Shown here: positions 9,168-20,685 of the stretch, in pieces | How the letters are laid out: each line of letters begins with the position of its first letter | Numbering within the stretch: the first letter of the stretch is position 1 | DNA from: Vibrio echinoideorum | GTDB lineage: Bacteria > Pseudomonadota > Gammaproteobacteria > Enterobacterales > Vibrionaceae | Direction: 5' to 3' | NCBI RefSeq assembly: GCF_024347455.1 | Contig: NZ_AP025483.1 | Coordinates: 868,001 to 932,000, forward strand | Length of the DNA: 64,000 nucleotides | Notes under the pieces: model-generated | The model's input: the letters and a program-made list of their open reading frames with translations, nothing else | What the model was told of the DNA's origin: nothing | Databases searched by the model: none | Program-made: the position numbers and the translations under genes

Positions 9168-9677
9168 TTACTTAGTTACTTTAAGAACTGGAGTTTCGCC
9201 AACAGTTACAGAACCAGAAAGCTTGTTCAGCTCCTTGATTTCGTCCATGTTAGAGATAACAACTGGAGTAAGCGTTGATTTAGCTTTCTCTTCAAGAAGC
9301 GCTAGATCGAAAGTGATGATAGTGTCACCAGCTTTAACAGATTGACCTTCTTCAGCTACACGAGTGAAGCCTTCGCCTTTAAGTTCTACAGTATCGATAC
9401 CGAAGTGAACGAAAAGCTCAACACCGTCGTCAGACTCAATAGAGAACGCGTGGTTAGTTTCGAAAATCTTACCGATAGTACCGTTAACTGGAGCTACCAT
9501 TTTGTCGCCAGCTGGTTTGATAGCGATGCCGTCACCAACGATTTTTTCAGCGAAAACTACATCTGGCACATCTTCGATGTTTACGATTTCACCAGAAAGA
9601 GGTGCGATGATTTCGATTGCACCAGCATCAGCGCTGTCATCAGATACAAGCTTTTTCAGTTTGTCAAACAGACCCAT
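9168..9677 (-). CDS. crr: PTS glucose-specific EIIA component (EIIA-Glc, Crr)
   Basis: 169 residues, exactly the usual length. It carries the two active-site histidines in NHAFSIES (about residue 76) and VHFGIDTV (about 91, phosphorylated). The cytoplasmic protein passes phosphate from HPr to sugar EIIBC proteins, inhibits non-PTS permeases when unphosphorylated and activates adenylate cyclase when phosphorylated. It is last in the ptsH-ptsI-crr order. Because NagE in this window lacks a IIA domain, Crr is its likely phosphate donor (inference). AGGAGCATGACACA precedes the start. Confidence 0.97.
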   Translation of the reverse strand: MGLFDKLKKLVSDDSADAGAIEIIAPLSGEIVNIEDVPDVVFAEKIVGDGIAIKPAGDKMVAPVNGTIGKIFETNHAFSIESDDGVELFVHFGIDTVELKGEGFTRVAEEGQSVKAGDTIITFDLALLEEKAKSTLTPVVISNMDEIKELNKLSGSVTVGETPVLKVTK

Positions 9678-9740
9678 TGTGTCATGCTCCTAACGTTTAG
9701 TTTTATTCTGTAGAATATACTATACCAATCTAACAAATTA

Positions 9741-9760
9741 GACGACTATTTTTAGCCGTC
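9741..9760 (-). other. Hairpin between ptsI and crr
   Basis: On the - strand GACGGCTA / TAGTCGTC can pair over 8 bp (one G-U) with an AAAA loop. No T-run follows, so it looks like an RNA processing or stabilising hairpin rather than a terminator. Next to it is CTATACCAATCTAAC, a motif common in Vibrio intergenic DNA. Confidence 0.4.
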
Positions 9761-9783
9761 CAATCTTATTAAGCTCTTGGCGA

Positions 9784-11508
9784 TTACTGAGTTTTCTCAG
9801 CGATGAATTTTTCTACGCAAGCTTCAATTTCAGCAGCTGTAGGTAGAGATAGTGCTTCGTCAGCCATCGCTTTAACTTCTGCGAAGTTAGAGTTACGGAT
9901 TACTTTCTTAACTTTAGGGATAGAGATACCGCTCATAGAGAACTCATCTAAACCCATACCAAGAAGAAGTAGCGTTGCACGCTCATCACCAGCAAGCTCA
10001 CCACACATACCAGTCCACTTACCTTCAGCGTGTGATGCGTCGATCACTTGCTTGATTACTGTAAGTACAGCAGGAGATAGTGGGTTGTATAGGTGAGAAA
10101 TCATTTCGTTACCACGGTCTACTGCAAGAGTGTATTGCGTTAGATCGTTAGTACCGATAGAGAAGAAAGATACTTCTTTCGCTAAATGGTGTGCGATTGC
10201 AGCAGCAGCTGGAGTCTCAACCATTACGCCGATTTCGATTTCTTCATCGAAAGCTAGGCCTTCAGCGCGAAGTTCAACTTTGTACTCTTCGATTGCTTTT
10301 TTCAGTTCACGGATCTCTTCAACAGAAATGATCATTGGGAACATGATACGTAGATTACCGTGTGCAGAAGCACGTAGGATGCCACGTAGTTGGTCACGTA
10401 GGATTTCACGACGATCCAAGCTGATACGTACTGCACGCCAGCCTAGGAACGGGTTCATCTCTTGTGGAAGATCCATATATGGTAGATCTTTATCGCCACC
10501 GATATCCATAGTACGGATAATCACTGACTCGCCGTGCATTGCTTCCGCTACTTCTTTATAAGCAATGTATTGCTCTTCTTCAGTAGGAAGTGCGTCACGG
10601 TCCATAAATAGGAATTCAGTACGGTACAGACCAACACCTTCGCCACCGTTACGCAGAATACCGTCACAGTCTTTAACTGTACCGATGTTACCGCAAACTT
10701 CTACTTGATGATCATCAAGAGTGATAGCTGGTAGGTCTTTAAGTTTTGCTAGCTCAGTCGCTTCTGCTTCAAAATCAGATTTGATTTTCTTAGCTTCTGC
10801 TAATTCAGCATCAGAAGGATTGATGATGACCTTGTTGTTCATCGCGTCTAGCACAAGCATGTCGCCGTTCTTAACTTGCTTAGTGATATCGTTAGTACCA
10901 ACGATAGCAGGAAGCTCAAGTGAACGTGCCATGATTGAAGTATGAGATGTACGACCGCCGATGTCACAAGCAAAACCAAGAACGTAGTCTAGGTTGATTT
11001 GTGCAGTTTCAGATGGCGTTAGGTCGTAAGCAACTAGGATAACTTCTTCATTGATATCTGCTATAGAAACAATGTTGATGCCTAGTGCATTTTTAACGAA
11101 GCGAGTACCGATATCACGGATATCAGTCGCACGTTCTTTTAGGTACTCATCATCAAGTGACTCTAGTGCAACAGCTTGCTCTTCGATCACTGTGTAGATC
11201 GCGTTGTCTGCGTGCATTTTGTCTTTCTTGATGAGTGCTAAAATCTCTTCTTCTAGCTCTTCATCTTCAAGCAGCATGATATGGCCTTCAAAGATTGCTT
11301 CTTTTTCTTCGCCAAAAGTTTCAAGTGCTTTTTGCTTTACAACTTCAAGTTGTTGAGAAGATTTGTTACGAGCGTCAAAAAAACGCTGAACTTCTGCTTC
11401 AACTTGATCGTCTGAGATAGATTGAGTGTTTAGGACAATGTCATCTTCTTGAAGTAGTAGTGCTTTACCGAAAGCAATACCAGGAGATGCTAGGATGCCT
11501 GAAATCAT
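9784..11508 (-). CDS. ptsI: Phosphoenolpyruvate-protein phosphotransferase, PTS enzyme I
   Basis: 574 residues. The N-terminal domain holds the phosphorylated His in [12 protein letters not shown] (about residue 189). The C-terminal PEP-utilising barrel shows [40 protein letters not shown]-like [29 protein letters not shown] and the catalytic Cys region [11 protein letters not shown]. It takes phosphate from PEP and gives it to HPr, the first step of the PTS. It lies between ptsH (upstream) and crr (downstream) in one operon; the 136-base ptsH-ptsI gap contains a hairpin at 11600-11626. Confidence 0.98.
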   Translation of the reverse strand: MISGILASPGIAFGKALLLQEDDIVLNTQSISDDQVEAEVQRFFDARNKSSQQLEVVKQKALETFGEEKEAIFEGHIMLLEDEELEEEILALIKKDKMHADNAIYTVIEEQAVALESLDDEYLKERATDIRDIGTRFVKNALGINIVSIADINEEVILVAYDLTPSETAQINLDYVLGFACDIGGRTSHTSIMARSLELPAIVGTNDITKQVKNGDMLVLDAMNNKVIINPSDAELAEAKKIKSDFEAEATELAKLKDLPAITLDDHQVEVCGNIGTVKDCDGILRNGGEGVGLYRTEFLFMDRDALPTEEEQYIAYKEVAEAMHGESVIIRTMDIGGDKDLPYMDLPQEMNPFLGWRAVRISLDRREILRDQLRGILRASAHGNLRIMFPMIISVEEIRELKKAIEEYKVELRAEGLAFDEEIEIGVMVETPAAAAIAHHLAKEVSFFSIGTNDLTQYTLAVDRGNEMISHLYNPLSPAVLTVIKQVIDASHAEGKWTGMCGELAGDERATLLLLGMGLDEFSMSGISIPKVKKVIRNSNFAEVKAMADEALSLPTAAEIEACVEKFIAEKTQ

Positions 11509-11599
11509 AGCCTTACCTTAGTTGTTCAACTGTAAACGGGAGAATGTGTGACTTTAAGTCGTCGACTAGTGTCGCGCTTATTGCTATCTATTTCGAACA

Positions 11600-11626
11600 A
11601 AGCCACTTTGCTATGCAAAATGGCTT
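11600..11626 (-). other. Intercistronic hairpin between ptsH and ptsI
   Basis: On the - strand AAGCCA / TGGCTT, continued inward by a partly paired TTTTGC / GCAAAG, forms a hairpin with only GTTCG after it. This could be a weak terminator or stability element that adjusts the ratio of HPr to enzyme I. Confidence 0.4.
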
Positions 11627-11644
11627 GGAAAGAAGGAGACCGTA

Positions 11645-11902
11645 TTAGTGTAGTTGATCCATAAGAGCAACTAGGTGGTCTACTGCTTGCTGAGCTTGAG
11701 GGCCTTCAGCTGAAATAGTAACGTTAGTACCTTTTACTAGGCCTAAAGTTTGTAGCTTGAACAGGCTTTTCGCGCTAGCGCTTTTGCCGTTAGAAGTCAC
11801 TGTAATGTCAGCATCGAAAGATTTTGCTTCTTTAACGAACTGTGCAGCTGGACGAGTGTGAAGGCCATTTTCTGCTGTGATTTCTACTTGCTTCTCGTAC
11901 AT
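11645..11902 (-). CDS. ptsH: Phosphocarrier protein HPr
   Basis: 85 residues, the standard HPr length. The active His is in [12 protein letters not shown] (His15) and the conserved Ser region is [17 protein letters not shown] (around 37-53). It relays phosphate from enzyme I to EIIA components in the cytoplasm. First gene of the PTS operon; the roughly 250 bases upstream (11903-12151) must contain its promoter, but I cannot place it with confidence. That stretch otherwise contains no gene. Confidence 0.98.
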   Translation of the reverse strand: MYEKQVEITAENGLHTRPAAQFVKEAKSFDADITVTSNGKSASAKSLFKLQTLGLVKGTNVTISAEGPQAQQAVDHLVALMDQLH

Positions 11903-12151
11903 TTGATATACCCCAATTAATTTATTTTTTGTAAGTTTGTAACCAGTTTAGCTTAACTGCTTTAGCCCAAATGCGCTAGAGCCTAGTACGGCATGTTCGT
12001 GTTAGAACTTAGACTGATTATAAAATTTTATCCAGCCATGGTCGTCTTTTATTGAGTACTCATGACTTTAAGAATTTGTTTATTGCTTCTTTTATTTTGA
12101 AGCGAAAAATAAAACAGACCCGATATTACCAAAGGTGGGGCAAGGATCAAC

Positions 12152-12178
12152 AAAAAAGCCCCTAAACGGGGCTTTTTT
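12152..12178. terminator. Terminator after cysK
   Basis: Perfect 11-bp inverted repeat AAAAAAGCCCC / GGGGCTTTTTT with a 5-nt loop. Usable on both strands; on the - strand it ends the cysK transcript. Confidence 0.92.
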
Positions 12179-12204
12179 GGACGAAAAATTGATTTGACTA
12201 CATA

Positions 12205-13173
12205 TTATTGTTGGTTCTCTTTTTCCGTAAAGACGTCGGCAAATAGGGCAGTACTTAGGTAACGTTCACCTGAGCTTGGTAACACAGTTACGATGGTCTT
12301 TCCTGCAAATTCAGGTAGTTCCGCAATTCTGTTTGCCGCAACTACTGCTGCGCCAGATGAGATTCCTGCGAGGATACCTTCCTCTTTCATTAGACGTTGA
12401 GCCATCTCAATCGCTTCTTCAGAAGTTACTGGCTCTACACGGTCAATTAGGTCTAAATCTAGGTTGCCGGGGATAAAACCTGCACCAATACCTTGGATTT
12501 TGTGCGGAGCTGGTTTGATTTCTTCGCCAGCAAGCGCTTGTGCAATCACTGGAGATTCTGCCGGTTCAACCGCTACAGAAGTGATCGCTTTGCCTTTCTC
12601 ACCTTTAATGTAACGACTTGTACCAATAAGCGTACCGCCTGTACCTACGCCCGCTACAAATACATCGATTTCACCGTCTGTTGCTTCCCAAATTTCAGGG
12701 CCAGTTGTCTTCTCGTGAATTTGTGGGTTCGCTGGGTTGTTGAATTGCTGAAGTAGCAAGTACTTTTCTGGATCTGAAGCGACAATTTCTTCTGCCTTAG
12801 CAATTGCGCCGTTCATACCTTTTGGTGCTTCAGTAAGGATTAGGTTTGCACCTAATGCTTTAAGTAGTTTACGACGCTCTAGGCTCATTGACTCAGGCAT
12901 AGTTAGCGTAAGTTTGTAACCGCGAGCGGCTGCTACGAATGCAAGAGCAACACCGGTATTACCACTGGTAGGCTCAACAAGCTCAATACCTGGTTTAAGA
13001 GTACCTGCTTTTTCTGCTTCCCAGATCATGTTTGAACCGATACGGCATTTAACACTGAAGCTTGGGTTACGAGCTTCAATCTTAGCAAGTACATTACCTT
13101 TGCTTACTTTGTTAAGGCGGACCAGAGGTGTGTTACCAATCGTTAGGGTGTTGTCTTCGTAGATCTTGCTCAT
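12205..13173 (-). CDS. cysK: Cysteine synthase A (O-acetylserine sulfhydrylase)
   Basis: 322 residues from ATG 13173. A longer frame begins at 13188, but that ATG overlaps the AAGGA ribosome site, which is correctly spaced for 13173. The PLP lysine lies in [11 protein letters not shown] (about residue 42), the substrate loop is [12 protein letters not shown], the phosphate-binding loop is [14 protein letters not shown] and the C-terminal PLP contact is [11 protein letters not shown]. The enzyme makes cysteine from O-acetylserine and sulfide. The cysZ sulfate channel gene is next upstream on the same strand, a common pairing. Confidence 0.97.
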   Translation of the reverse strand: MSKIYEDNTLTIGNTPLVRLNKVSKGNVLAKIEARNPSFSVKCRIGSNMIWEAEKAGTLKPGIELVEPTSGNTGVALAFVAAARGYKLTLTMPESMSLERRKLLKALGANLILTEAPKGMNGAIAKAEEIVASDPEKYLLLQQFNNPANPQIHEKTTGPEIWEATDGEIDVFVAGVGTGGTLIGTSRYIKGEKGKAITSVAVEPAESPVIAQALAGEEIKPAPHKIQGIGAGFIPGNLDLDLIDRVEPVTSEEAIEMAQRLMKEEGILAGISSGAAVVAANRIAELPEFAGKTIVTVLPSSGERYLSTALFADVFTEKENQQ

Positions 13174-13334
13174 GCGATATTCCTTCATTTAATGACAGAA
13201 CTAAACGTAGTATATCAATCACTTTACCGTCTAGTGTCTTTCGATGTTTGTTCAGCTTGAATTTAGATTAAACAACTTGAAAAAAAGGTAAAAGGATTAA
13301 AAAGTTATATCATATAGATATGTAGCAGAATTCA

Positions 13335-13375
13335 CGCCTATCTTTATTGAAATCAGAGCTTCAAAAAGATAGGCG
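13335..13375. other. Hairpin between cysZ and cysK
   Basis: Perfect 11-bp inverted repeat CGCCTATCTTT / AAAGATAGGCG with a 19-nt loop, starting 22 bases after the cysZ stop. There is no adjacent T-run on the - strand, so it is not a classical terminator. It may be an mRNA 3' end, an attenuator or an operator for the cysK promoter. Confidence 0.5.
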
Positions 13376-13396
13376 CAGTGAGGAAGTGTTGGAAGG

Positions 13397-14155
13397 CTAA
13401 AGACGAGAACGTAGAGCTTGATCTTTAAACTCAGCAACCCACATAGCGGTAGCGCCGCAGACGGCCACCGGCATGACGATCAGATTTAAAATTGGAATTG
13501 TGGTGAACACAGAAACAAGCGCGCCGAAGCTGTAGGTCTTGCCTTGTTTTTGTTTCAAATTGTTTCTCATGTCATCAAATTTGATTTTATGGTTATCAAA
13601 CGGGTAATCAGCGTATTGAATGGCTAGCATCCATGCGGTGAAGATAAACCATAAAAACGGCGCAACAGTTTGCCCTAGTGCTGGAATTAACAAAAGCAGG
13701 AATAAACCGATCGCTTTTGGCAGAATGTAGACAAGTTTACGCCATTCTCTCGCTAATATACGTGGAGTGTCCTTTAAAGCATCAAGCAAGCCATCGTCGT
13801 TAACTTTCTTGCCGCTAAGCAGCTCTTCTACTTTTTCAGCGAGCAAACCATTGAAGGGAGCTGCAATGAAGTTAGCGAGCGTGCTAAAGAAATACGAAAA
13901 CGTGGCCAAGACGGTCAACACAAGCAGTGGCCATAAAATATATGATAACCACGACAGAAAGCTTGGCAATGCACCGATCCAGCCTTCAATCCAAGTGTTT
14001 AGGTTGGAGAAAATATAAAACAAGGCACCACCAACAAGTAATACGTTAGCAATAAGAGGAAGCAGTACAAACTTACGAATGCTCGGTGACAAAGCGATCT
14101 TTATTCCGAAAATAAAGTAGCCAAAGCCGGAGCGGGGAACAGATTCAATAGTCAT
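13397..14155 (-). CDS. cysZ: Sulfate transporter CysZ
   Basis: 252 residues, typical of the CysZ/EI24 family of inner membrane sulfate channels. It begins SGFGYFIFGIKIALSPSIRKFVLLPL, with long hydrophobic segments around 26-48, 60-88, 143-175 and 203-230, and the conserved AREWRKLVYILPK stretch in the middle. It brings sulfate into the cell for cysteine synthesis; cysK lies downstream on the same strand. Divergent from zipA, with a 229-base gap that must hold both promoters. Confidence 0.93.
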   Translation of the reverse strand: MTIESVPRSGFGYFIFGIKIALSPSIRKFVLLPLIANVLLVGGALFYIFSNLNTWIEGWIGALPSFLSWLSYILWPLLVLTVLATFSYFFSTLANFIAAPFNGLLAEKVEELLSGKKVNDDGLLDALKDTPRILAREWRKLVYILPKAIGLFLLLLIPALGQTVAPFLWFIFTAWMLAIQYADYPFDNHKIKFDDMRNNLKQKQGKTYSFGALVSVFTTIPILNLIVMPVAVCGATAMWVAEFKDQALRSRL

Positions 14156-14384
14156 ATTTAAATTAGGTCACATGTGAATTTGGTTAAATAGCAAACATCC
14201 CTAGTGTACTAGACCGAAATTAAGAAAAAAAGCGTGGCGAAAATCACACCATGTAAGGAACTAATTGTATTAAGTTGTTCTAAAACAGTGGCTACTTTTG
14301 ATAGAGTAGTGATATTGGCCAAATTAACCCAACTTAGTGACAGCGTCTTTATAGCTAGTTGACTAAGAAAGCTGAGAGCGAAAA

Positions 14385-15425
14385 ATGCAGGAATTGCGAT
14401 TTGTACTCATTATTGTTGGCGCATTAGCTATCGCCGCATTATTGTTCCACGGTCTGTGGACGAGTAAAAAAGAAGGGAAAGCAAAGTTTGGTGATAAGCC
14501 GCTTGGTAAGCTTGATAACGATAGCTTAGATGAAGCAGAAACGATCCCAAACCGTTCATTCGCCCCAGAAGATGATTTTGAGATAATCCGGAAAGAACGT
14601 AAAGAGCCGGATTTTGCTGTTTCACCATCTGTGACCGATCCACTGATTGACTCGGATCCGCTAATCGCTCCACAAGAGAAAGAAATTCGCGAAGATGATA
14701 TTGAACTGAATGATCTACCTTCTTTCAGTGTGGAAGACCCAGTTAAGGTTGAAGATCCTGAAGTGCTTGAAGAAGCGGTTGAACCTGAAGTACCAAGCTT
14801 TGAGTTGACTGAAGAGCAAAAAGAAAGTCACGCTGGTTTTCAAGAGCAATACGGTTCGTTTGATAACAAGTCAGAAGAAACGATTGAAGAACTATTAATT
14901 CAAAGCGAACGCCTAATTCCAAATGAGCCGCTCGTTTCGAAAGAAACTATTGCTCCACAAAGCGCAGTGCTTACTGAAGAAGCTAAGCAAGATGAAGAGC
15001 TTGGCCTTGAAGTGATTGTTCTTAATGTTCACTGCGCCGGAGAGATCCCATTTGTGGGGACTGAACTTTTCCGTAGCATGGAAAATAATGGTCTAACTTA
15101 TGGTGAAATGTCTATCTACCATTGCTTTGCACAATCTAGTGATGAGCCAAAAGTTATTTTCAGTGTCGCGAACATGATGCAGCCGGGTACGCTAGAACAT
15201 GACGATCCTGCTGACTTTACAACGAAAGGCATTTCGTTCTTTATGACGCTGCCATGTTACGGCCAAGCTGATCAAAACTTCAACGTAATGCTGAGTGCAG
15301 CGCAAAAAATTGCTGATGACCTGGGTGGAAACGTTTTGGATGAGTCACGTAACTTAATGACACCAAACCGTTTGTCTGACTGCCGCAAGCAAATCAGAGA
15401 CTTTATGACGGCAGCGAATGCTTAA
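14385..15425 (+). CDS. zipA: Cell division protein ZipA
   Basis: 346 residues in the ZipA arrangement: an N-terminal membrane anchor ([20 protein letters not shown]), a charged segment, a long acidic P/E/V-rich linker (about 45-205) and the C-terminal FtsZ-binding domain (from about 208; [20 protein letters not shown] ... [20 protein letters not shown]). It tethers the FtsZ ring to the inner membrane. zipA directly followed by ligA and divergent from cysZ is the standard gammaproteobacterial order. Confidence 0.95.
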   Translation: MQELRFVLIIVGALAIAALLFHGLWTSKKEGKAKFGDKPLGKLDNDSLDEAETIPNRSFAPEDDFEIIRKERKEPDFAVSPSVTDPLIDSDPLIAPQEKEIREDDIELNDLPSFSVEDPVKVEDPEVLEEAVEPEVPSFELTEEQKESHAGFQEQYGSFDNKSEETIEELLIQSERLIPNEPLVSKETIAPQSAVLTEEAKQDEELGLEVIVLNVHCAGEIPFVGTELFRSMENNGLTYGEMSIYHCFAQSSDEPKVIFSVANMMQPGTLEHDDPADFTTKGISFFMTLPCYGQADQNFNVMLSAAQKIADDLGGNVLDESRNLMTPNRLSDCRKQIRDFMTAANA

Positions 15426-15463
15426 GCGCATTGTTTAGCCTTGTAAGTAATCTATATTTATAG

Positions 15464-17530
<2,067 letters not shown>

Positions 17531-17553
17531 GTAAATTCAGGTAAAAAAAGCTC

Positions 17554-17586
17554 AAAGGCACTCCTTTTAAAGGAGTGCCTTTTTTG
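17554..17586 (+). terminator. Terminator after ligA
   Basis: Stem AAAGGCACTCC / GGAGTGCCTTT around a TTTTAAA centre, followed by a T-run. Confidence 0.92.
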
Positions 17587-17589
17587 TGT

Positions 17590-18065
17590 TTGTCATAAAT
17601 TTATGAGCTTTTTAATTGTTGAGAATTTTGTACCTATACGAACTATCAAATCAGGACAGTGATGGCGCTCAACATTAATGAAATGCCGTTCTAGTTGTGT
17701 CAGAAATGCGAGTCACTTCTATTTTTATGAAGGGCTTGTTGTTTTAACTTGTTGTTTTTAATGGTTTTTAATGGTTTTTATTGTTTTTCTGTGCGAGTTT
17801 TTCAATTTGTAGATCTGGATCACTAAGTACCTACTAAATTTGCACCAACTCATATTTTTTTAGATGAAAATTAAGTTCTCATTGATCTTTTTGAGGGCGA
17901 AGTTAGTCTTAATGCCATGGATGCACACGATGTGCATAACCAGAAAGGAAATAGAGAATTCAGAATTTAGGGTTCTCAAACAAGAAAAGGTATTTCTCTC
18001 TACGGCGGCCAACTTTAGGCGGGGAATATTCAAACAGCTATATCCATTTTTAGGAGTTTTATTCC
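17590..18065 (+). promoter_or_regulatory. Long regulatory region and leader before the chitoporin-like gene
   Basis: About 475 bases without a credible gene. It contains a short T-rich direct repeat (units of TTTTTAATGG around 17752-17780), a perfect 17-bp palindrome at 17921-17937 and a GC-rich patch (CGGCGGCC) about 60 bases before the start codon; TTTTTAGGAG is the ribosome site. The length fits a heavily regulated porin gene. I cannot place the -10/-35 boxes with confidence. Confidence 0.5.
17921..17937. promoter_or_regulatory. 17-bp palindrome upstream of the porin gene
   Basis: ATGCACA-CGA-TGTGCAT: perfect 7-bp arms around a 3-base centre, about 130 bases before the start codon. It looks like a dimeric regulator site; the regulator is unknown. 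Confidence 0.4.
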
Positions 18066-19202
18066 ATGGAAAACAAAATTTTCAAACGTACTCTACTAGG
18101 TGCAACGGTTGCACTTTTATCGACAGGCGTAATGGCGAAAGAAGTTGGTATTAACTCTGACTTCAACGTTGACGTATACGGTGTTGCAGCTATCTCAATG
18201 GTTAACTACAACACTACTGATAATGGCAACAATAGTGACGGCTTTGTTGTAGAGAACGAATCTCGTATCGGCTTCCGTGCACATAAAGATATGTTTGATG
18301 ACGTATTAATCACAATGCAGATTGAATCTGGTTACGTAGATAGCACAGACTGGTCTCATGGTGGTGTTTCAGGCGGTGTGCTTGGTTTCCGTGATACGTT
18401 CGTTGGTGCTTCTGGTTCTTGGGGTAATCTACGTGTGGGTCGTGTTCTTACACCACTATACGAAATCGTCGATTGGCCATTCTCTAACCCGGGTCTAGGT
18501 TCTGTATTCGATTGGGGCGGCATCAACGGTCACTACGATCGTCAATCTAACCAAGTACGTTACGATTCAGCTAAATTTGGTGGTTTCTCTTTTGCAGCTT
18601 CTGTTGGTCGTGATGATAACGACAACGGTGGCGGTGCTGCGACTCGTGATGCTAACTTTGTTGGCGCAAGTGCTAAGTACAGCTTCGAAAAAATTACATT
18701 CATGGGTGCGGTAGAGTCTGGTACTCGTGTAGTTGCTCAAACTGGTGGTGAATACCTGATCGCTCAAAAAGAAGTTAAACTTGCTGACGGTACGGTTGTT
18801 AAAGCTGGTGACCAATATCAATCTGACGTAGTTGCTGGATACGATGATGATACATTTGCTTATATCGTTGGCTTCGAAGCGAGCCTGCCAGCAGGCTTCG
18901 GTTTTGCAGCTGCGTTTAAAGGCGAAGAGCTAGATAACGGCATCCGTAAGCAAACACAAGATTCTTACTCAATTATTGGTCAATACTGGAACGGTCCAAT
19001 CGGCTTTAAACTGGGTTACGCAGCGAACTTAGAATCTGAACTTAACGGTAAGAAAGAAGCTAACTCAGATAGCAACACTATCTCTGGTCAGCTAATGGCT
19101 GTTCACAACGGTTTCGTACCTTACCTACGTGTAGCGGGTCGTACTGTTGGTGACGCTGATACAGATATCGTAACTCGCGTTGGTCTTGAGTACGGTTTCT
19201 AA
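18066..19202 (+). CDS. chiP: Outer membrane porin, probable chitoporin ChiP
   Basis: 378 residues with a signal peptide (MENKIFKRTLLGATVALLSTGVMA, cleavage about 24) and a 16-strand general-porin pattern ending in VTRVGLEYGF with the terminal Phe needed for barrel assembly. Loop 3-like sequence VLTPLYEIVDWPFSNPG follows RVGR. The position directly after ligA matches the Vibrio cholerae chitin-oligosaccharide porin VC0972 as I recall it, and nag genes occur in the same window, so a chitoporin role is the best guess. It could instead be a general porin of the same family. Own terminator at 19239-19272. Confidence 0.7.
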   Translation: MENKIFKRTLLGATVALLSTGVMAKEVGINSDFNVDVYGVAAISMVNYNTTDNGNNSDGFVVENESRIGFRAHKDMFDDVLITMQIESGYVDSTDWSHGGVSGGVLGFRDTFVGASGSWGNLRVGRVLTPLYEIVDWPFSNPGLGSVFDWGGINGHYDRQSNQVRYDSAKFGGFSFAASVGRDDNDNGGGAATRDANFVGASAKYSFEKITFMGAVESGTRVVAQTGGEYLIAQKEVKLADGTVVKAGDQYQSDVVAGYDDDTFAYIVGFEASLPAGFGFAAAFKGEELDNGIRKQTQDSYSIIGQYWNGPIGFKLGYAANLESELNGKKEANSDSNTISGQLMAVHNGFVPYLRVAGRTVGDADTDIVTRVGLEYGF

Positions 19203-19238
19203 GCTAAAATTATCAGCTTAAAAATAGTTAAATAGAAT

Positions 19239-19272
19239 CAAAACGCTGGTAAATTATTTTGCCAGCGTTTTT
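19239..19272 (+). terminator. Terminator after the porin gene
   Basis: AAAACGCTGG / CCAGCGTTTTT with an 11-nt loop, followed by a T-run. It ends just before the lipoprotein gene at 19301. Confidence 0.85.
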
Positions 19273-19300
19273 CCATAGTGAACATAAGGAATTAGTCATA

Positions 19301-20104
19301 ATGAATAAAGTTAGTGTAGTTGTATTATCATTATTTTTGGGAGCTTGTAGTTCACTCGATTCACAAAGTAATTTTGCAGATTCAGTTGCAGATGTGCAGC
19401 CCAAAGGTGGTTATATTCAGGTAACTGGACAATCTTACGTTGCCGAAAGTAAAGCGAATGTAGGGGCGGACATCCTGAAATCGTCACTTTACTTTACGTA
19501 CAACAAAGAAGTAACACAGAACTCAGCTCCAGAATCTTCAATTATCATGGATGTTAGCTACTTCCAGAGCTATAAAGAATACGAAACAGTGAGCTTTTTC
19601 GGTAAGACACTTGAGCTAGAAGACAGACAAGTTCCAAGAGAAAGCTGCAGCGAACACTGCACAAAGACTCAATATATTAAATTTCCATTAAGCGAAGCTG
19701 ATATTCAGCAGGCAAGAGAAAAGAACTTAGAGTTTACGCTTGATGGACAAAACTCAGTAATGAGTACAACTTTCATTGTGCCGAAAGCGTATATCGACAC
19801 GATCTACAATGGTGCGAATAATCATACTGCGATCGCGGTTGCTCCAGTCGCGGTACCTGTAGCAGCGGTTGTTGCTGAAGAACCCAAAGCTTCACAAGCT
19901 CAAGAGATGGTTAACTACTGGTATGGACAAGCGACAAAAGAAGAGCAGTCCGCAGTGACAGATTGGGCATTCAAAAATCGTAAGAACGCTTCTCCAGCAT
20001 CAATTGAAGGCTCAAAAGAAATCGAGATGGTTTCATATTGGTTCAATAAGCTAGACAGTGAAGAAAAATCTCAAACTATGATTTGGCTGTTAGAGCAAGA
20101 GTAA
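19301..20104 (+). CDS. Uncharacterised lipoprotein with a duplicated C-terminal W/Y-rich motif
   Basis: 267 residues from ATG 19301 (ATAAGGA upstream; the frame extends to 19259 but that part lacks a ribosome site and overlaps the porin terminator). The signal LSLFLGAC gives lipidation at Cys14. The middle is beta-rich and contains two Cys close together (ESCSEHCTK). Near the C-terminus a segment EMVNYWYGQATKEEQ (about 202) recurs as EMVSYWFNKLDSEEK (about 242). That motif resembles the C-terminal part of DUF2057/YccT proteins, but the assignment is tentative. Function unknown; probably periplasmic. Confidence 0.65.
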   Translation: MNKVSVVVLSLFLGACSSLDSQSNFADSVADVQPKGGYIQVTGQSYVAESKANVGADILKSSLYFTYNKEVTQNSAPESSIIMDVSYFQSYKEYETVSFFGKTLELEDRQVPRESCSEHCTKTQYIKFPLSEADIQQAREKNLEFTLDGQNSVMSTTFIVPKAYIDTIYNGANNHTAIAVAPVAVPVAAVVAEEPKASQAQEMVNYWYGQATKEEQSAVTDWAFKNRKNASPASIEGSKEIEMVSYWFNKLDSEEKSQTMIWLLEQE

Positions 20105-20136
20105 CCCTCTAACGTAAGTCTCTAGCTATGTTTTTC

Positions 20137-20175
20137 AACCGCAGTATTGTATAACAGCAGTACTGCGGTTTTTCA
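20137..20175 (+). terminator. Terminator after the lipoprotein gene
   Basis: AACCGCAGTA / TACTGCGGTT stem, 10 bp, 14-nt loop, followed by TTTCATTTT. Confidence 0.8.
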
Positions 20176-20227
20176 TTTTAGGTCGCGCTCTTTGTTTTAG
20201 GTAACAATTTGAATTGAAGGTAATAGA

Positions 20228-20620
20228 GTGAATATTGGTGAAGTAGCGAAACGTGTTGGTACAACAGCTAAATCCATTCGTTTTTACGAAAGTAAAGGCA
20301 TGATGAGCCCACCACACCGATCAGAAAATGGTTACAGGCAATACGGCGAGATTCATATCGACCAATTAGAGTTCGTACTGAGAGCTAAAATGGTTGGATT
20401 CACTCTCGATGAGTGTAAGTCGCTTGTCGAGTTGGCAATGAATCCGAACAGACAAAGCTACGAAGTAAAGAAGAAGGCCACTCAGAAGTTAGATGAAATT
20501 GAATTGAAACTTGCTGAGTTAAATAAAATGAAGGCTCAGTTACAGTCTTGGGTGCATGATTGCCCAGGCGACACTTCTACCGAATGTCCGATTCTAAATA
20601 ATCTATCTGGCCGTAGTTAG
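20228..20620 (+). CDS. cueR: Cu(I)-responsive MerR-family regulator CueR
   Basis: 130 residues starting at GTG 20228 with GAAGGTAATAGA in front. N-terminal MerR helix-turn-helix (MNIGEVAKRVGTTAKSIRFYESKG), a dimerisation helix and the CueR metal loop CPGDTSTECP with the two copper-binding cysteines. The buried Ser near the helix start (RQSYEVK) typical of monovalent-metal sensors is kept. CueR activates copA and other copper-export genes by untwisting 19-bp-spaced promoters; none of those targets is visible here. It is next to ybbJ-qmcA, as in E. coli. Confidence 0.9.
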   Translation: MNIGEVAKRVGTTAKSIRFYESKGMMSPPHRSENGYRQYGEIHIDQLEFVLRAKMVGFTLDECKSLVELAMNPNRQSYEVKKKATQKLDEIELKLAELNKMKAQLQSWVHDCPGDTSTECPILNNLSGRS

Positions 20621-20685
20621 GCTGTTTCAGTTATAAATAATCGTCAGGCCGCAAATTATATTATTAGCCTGACTTTACTCACTTA

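Noticed and set aside
17743..17790. T-rich tandem repeat TTTTTAATGG before the porin as a phase-variable tract
   Set aside because: Only about three imperfect units and outside a coding sequence; not enough for slippage control.
17864..18154. 96-codon frame upstream of and overlapping the porin start
   Set aside because: It runs through the leader and into the porin signal peptide in another frame, lacks a ribosome site and resembles no protein family.
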